This document shows positions 12,863-15,258 of a stretch of DNA of 15,258 nt, one piece after another. The notes beneath the pieces were generated by a model. It saw only the letters and a program-made list of their open reading frames with translations, was not told where the DNA came from and ran no database searches. The translations under genes and the position numbers were made by a program. The stretch spans positions 1 to 15,258 of the forward strand of contig JAISWP010000136.1 in assembly GCA_031271065.1 (NCBI GenBank), in the 5' to 3' direction. Each line of letters begins with the position of its first letter. Within the stretch, counting starts at the first letter, position 1. The DNA is from Synergistaceae bacterium. Lineage in GTDB: Bacteria > Synergistota > Synergistia > Synergistales > Synergistaceae.

Positions 12863-14979
12863 TTTCCTTCTCCTTCGTCTTTACCATGCCTGCCTGTCCC
12901 CGGCCTCCAGGCGGGTCCATTCAGAACGGGAGTCAGGCTGTAGACGCTGGAGACGAGCGTGGACAGGTTGTGCAGGAGGGCGGAGAACGCGGGAGTGATG
13001 ACGCCGGTGACACCGAGAACCAGCAGCAGGGAATTCACTCCGATGATATACGAGTAGCCCCTGTGAATTTTCCTCATCATGCCCTCCCCGAGACGGCGCG
13101 CCTCGACTATGCCGGCCAGACGATTTTCCGTCAGCACCACATCCGCCACCTCCCTGGCTATGTCCGCTCCGCTGCGCATCGCTATCCCCACGTCCGCGGC
13201 GGACAAAGCGGGAGAGTCGTTGATCCCGTCGCCCACCATCACCACCGGTCCGGCGCAGGCCTTCATCTCTTTTATCATTCTGGTCTTGTCCTCCGGCAGC
13301 AGTCCGGCGTGAAATTCGTCTATGCCGAGATAACGCGCCGCGTTCCCGGCGACTCCCGCGTTATCCCCGGTCAGCATCACGACTTTCGCAACGCCGGCTT
13401 CGTGGAGCATGTTCACCGTGGCGCGCGCGTCGTCCCGGAGAGGGTCCTCTACGCATATAAGGGCCGCAAGGCGGTCTCCCACAGTGAGATACAGCACGGA
13501 ATACCGCCCGGATTCGCGGTCGATGATCTCGCGCTGTTCAGGCGTACATACGATACCCTCGTCGTCGAAGATGAAATGGGCGCTTCCTATCAGGAGGCGG
13601 TCGTCTCCGATGCGGGACACTATCCCGTGAGCCACCATGTATTCGACCGTAGAGTGTTTCTCGCGGTGGGAGAGCCCCTCTATCTCTGCCTGCCGCACCA
13701 CGGCTCTCGCCACGGAGTGGGGGAAATGCTCCTCCAGGCAGGCGGCGGTGCGCAGCGCCTCGTCCCTCTCATATCCGCCGAAGGGAACGACTTTTGCCAC
13801 CACCGGAGTCGACACCGTAAGGGTGCCGGTTTTATCGAACACCACGGTATTGGCGGAGGCAAGCGTCTCGAGAAACCTGCCGCCCTTGATGAGCATCCCG
13901 CGTCCCGCGCCCTCTCTCATGGCCGAGAGCACGGTAAGCGGCGTCGTCAGCTTCACCGCGCAGGAATAGTCCGCCATTAAAGCCGCCGCAGCCCGCGCCG
14001 CGTCGCGTGTGAACAGGTAAACCGCGGCCGCCAGGAGAAAACTCACTGGCACTATGGCGTCCGCTACCCTCTCGGCCCTGTTCTGTATCTCGGCCTTGAG
14101 GTACTCGGATTCCTCGATCATCTCCGCGATTTTACAGATGCGGGTTTTGTTCTCGAAAGCCGTGACTCGCACGACGAGTTCCCCTTCTTCCACCACCGTG
14201 CCGGCGAACACCGAAAGCCCCGGGATCCTGCGGACCGCTTCCGATTCGCCGGTCATCACCGTCTGGTTCACCATGCCCTCCCCTTCGGCGACGACGCCGT
14301 CCACCGGTATGACGCTGCCGGCCCGAACCACGGCCATATCACCTATCAGGAGCTCGCCCATCGGTATCTGCGTCTCGGAACCGTTACGGCGCACCCACAG
14401 CTTGTCCACATGAACGGCCAGGCTGTCGGCGAGCCTGGCCTTTGATTTTTTCCTGGTCTGCCGTTCGATGAGATCGCCCAGCGCCAGGAGCGTAGTGATC
14501 ACGGCGGCGGTCTGGAAATCTCCCCTGAGCATGGATATACCCACCGCCGAAGCGTCCAGGACCGAGACGTCGAGGCGGCGGTTCCGGATTAACCCGAAAA
14601 ACCCTTTGCCCAGGAGCGGAAGGGCTCTTAAAAAATTGACGGCATAACGAACCGGCCGGGGCAGCATGGACCTGACGGCGGCGCCCAAGAAAAACCGCGG
14701 GAAGGAGTCGGACCCGTCATCTGCGTCCGCCCCGGGTTCCGGATCGCCAATTTCCCGATAAAACGACCTGTCCAATACCCGCACCGCTTCGAGGACGCGC
14801 CGCCGGTCCCCGTCGTGATGAATGAGCAGACTGCCGGTTCTCGGGGAGAAAACCGCGCTCTTTATGTATTCCTGTGTATTCAGTATCTCGCCTATCGCCC
14901 AGGCTTCAGAGGACGTAAAATCGCCCGGGCAGCGAAGCCTCAGACGGCCCGGGAGTTCGTGCGCTATGCTGTATTCCAT
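12859..14979 (-). CDS. P1B-type heavy-metal-translocating ATPase lacking the CPC motif
   Basis: 706 aa inner-membrane pump. An N-terminal HMA-like domain (residues 9-75) has no CxxC. 'VMTGESEAV' (241-249) is the actuator loop; 'FDKTGTLT' (381-388) holds the phosphorylated D382; 'MLTGDN' (535-540) and 'MVGDGINDSPALSAADVGIAM' (581-601) complete the P-type machinery. The membrane metal site, normally CPC, reads 'ADYSCAVKLTTPL' (336-348): S339-C340 with no proline between the pair of positions. The usual SEHP of the nucleotide domain is 'EEHFPHSVARA' (416-426). Two helices follow the P domain (643-684). The overall plan resembles mycobacterial CtpC, a Mn/Zn pump, so export of a divalent metal such as Mn or Zn is plausible, but the ion is not certain. 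The ATG lies 17 bases after the DUF6110 stop. Confidence 0.9.
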   Translation of the reverse strand: MEYSIAHELPGRLRLRCPGDFTSSEAWAIGEILNTQEYIKSAVFSPRTGSLLIHHDGDRRRVLEAVRVLDRSFYREIGDPEPGADADDGSDSFPRFFLGAAVRSMLPRPVRYAVNFLRALPLLGKGFFGLIRNRRLDVSVLDASAVGISMLRGDFQTAAVITTLLALGDLIERQTRKKSKARLADSLAVHVDKLWVRRNGSETQIPMGELLIGDMAVVRAGSVIPVDGVVAEGEGMVNQTVMTGESEAVRRIPGLSVFAGTVVEEGELVVRVTAFENKTRICKIAEMIEESEYLKAEIQNRAERVADAIVPVSFLLAAAVYLFTRDAARAAAALMADYSCAVKLTTPLTVLSAMREGAGRGMLIKGGRFLETLASANTVVFDKTGTLTVSTPVVAKVVPFGGYERDEALRTAACLEEHFPHSVARAVVRQAEIEGLSHREKHSTVEYMVAHGIVSRIGDDRLLIGSAHFIFDDEGIVCTPEQREIIDRESGRYSVLYLTVGDRLAALICVEDPLRDDARATVNMLHEAGVAKVVMLTGDNAGVAGNAARYLGIDEFHAGLLPEDKTRMIKEMKACAGPVVMVGDGINDSPALSAADVGIAMRSGADIAREVADVVLTENRLAGIVEARRLGEGMMRKIHRGYSYIIGVNSLLLVLGVTGVITPAFSALLHNLSTLVSSVYSLTPVLNGPAWRPGTGRHGKDEGEGN

Positions 14980-14996
14980 TCACTCTTCTCTGTCTG

Positions 14997-15236
14997 TCAG
15001 CAGGATGTACGATCCAAAGGCTCGCTCTTTTCGCACGCCTGCCTCGCCTCGGCCGCTATATCGTCGGCCGCCTCCCTGGCGAGTTCGAGATTTTTCGCCA
15101 CGCACTCCCGAAGTTCGAGTCCCTTGCGAGTCAGAGCGACAGCGGTTTTCCTTCCCGCCCCGCTTTTGACGAAACAGACAGCGCCGGCGCCCGCCAGCAC
15201 CCCCGCGGCAAATATCCACGCTTTTGTGTTGAACAT
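14997..15236 (-). CDS. DUF6110-like small membrane-anchored protein
   Basis: 79 aa, starting at an ATG 9 bases after AGGAGAG. Residues about 6-24 (AWIFAAGVLAGAGAVCFVK) form one glycine/alanine-rich membrane helix; the rest is a charged amphipathic helix ('KGLELRECVAKNLELAREAADDIAAEARQACEKSE'), probably cytoplasmic and possibly coiled-coil. This plan, including the central cysteine in 'LRECVAKN', matches what I recall of DUF6110 proteins, which tend to occur just upstream of CPC-less heavy-metal ATPases. It heads the operon here, 17 bases before the ATPase, and the operon promoter lies beyond the window edge. Function is unknown; an assembly or regulatory subunit of the pump is a reasonable guess. 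The assignment rests on pattern and position because the protein is short. Confidence 0.72.
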   Translation of the reverse strand: MFNTKAWIFAAGVLAGAGAVCFVKSGAGRKTAVALTRKGLELRECVAKNLELAREAADDIAAEARQACEKSEPLDRTSC

Positions 15237-15258
15237 GATGATAACTCTCCTATTCTAT

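Noticed and set aside
1..15258. CRISPR arrays, tRNA or rRNA genes, insertion sequences, phage genes
   Set aside because: No regularly spaced repeats, cloverleaf with acceptor end, transposase or integrase motif, or terminal inverted repeats were seen on either strand.

Overview
This 15.3 kb, high-GC window looks like part of a chromosome from an anaerobic Gram-negative (diderm) bacterium. The outer membrane is indicated by a TonB-dependent receptor and a Kdo-type sugar cytidylyltransferase with a Kdo8N transaminase. The anaerobic habit is indicated by a class III ribonucleotide reductase with its activase, a superoxide reductase and flavodoxins. With the DUF3793 and DUF6110 proteins, which are otherwise common in Firmicutes, this suggests Synergistota or a similar lineage. 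That placement is inference, not proof.

Layout. 1-1030 (+): C-terminal part of a TonB-dependent receptor, cut by the window edge. 1105-2403 (-): divergent transaldolase-family protein. 2709-3101 (+): one-iron superoxide reductase with a structured leader and a terminator. 3194-4543 (-): MATE-family exporter with its own promoter. 4679-5692 (-): operon of a DUF3793 protein and a short flavodoxin, with a near-consensus promoter at 5933-5961 and an intrinsic terminator at 4628-4656. 6084-8591 (+): operon of a KdsB-like CMP-sugar synthetase, a KdnA-like transaminase and the biotin transporter component BioY, ended by a terminator that lies inside the 3' end of the convergent nrdG. 8661-11504 (-): nrdD-nrdG, preceded by a promoter, a cobalamin riboswitch and a rho-independent terminator. 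11994-12548 (+): a cysteine-motif flavoprotein divergent from the riboswitch transcript. 12554-15236 (-): metal-transport operon of a DUF6110 protein, a P1B-type ATPase lacking the CPC motif, and a stand-alone HMA-like protein lacking CxxC.

Themes. The kdsB-kdnA pair suggests that the inner-core sugar of the lipopolysaccharide is the amino sugar Kdo8N, although the dehydrogenase KdnB that should supply the substrate is not in the window. The cobalamin riboswitch ahead of nrdDG suggests that B12 shuts off the B12-independent reductase, presumably in favour of a class II enzyme encoded elsewhere. The metal ATPase cassette is compact, translationally coupled and has non-standard metal-binding sites. 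No tRNA, rRNA, insertion sequence, phage gene or CRISPR array was seen.
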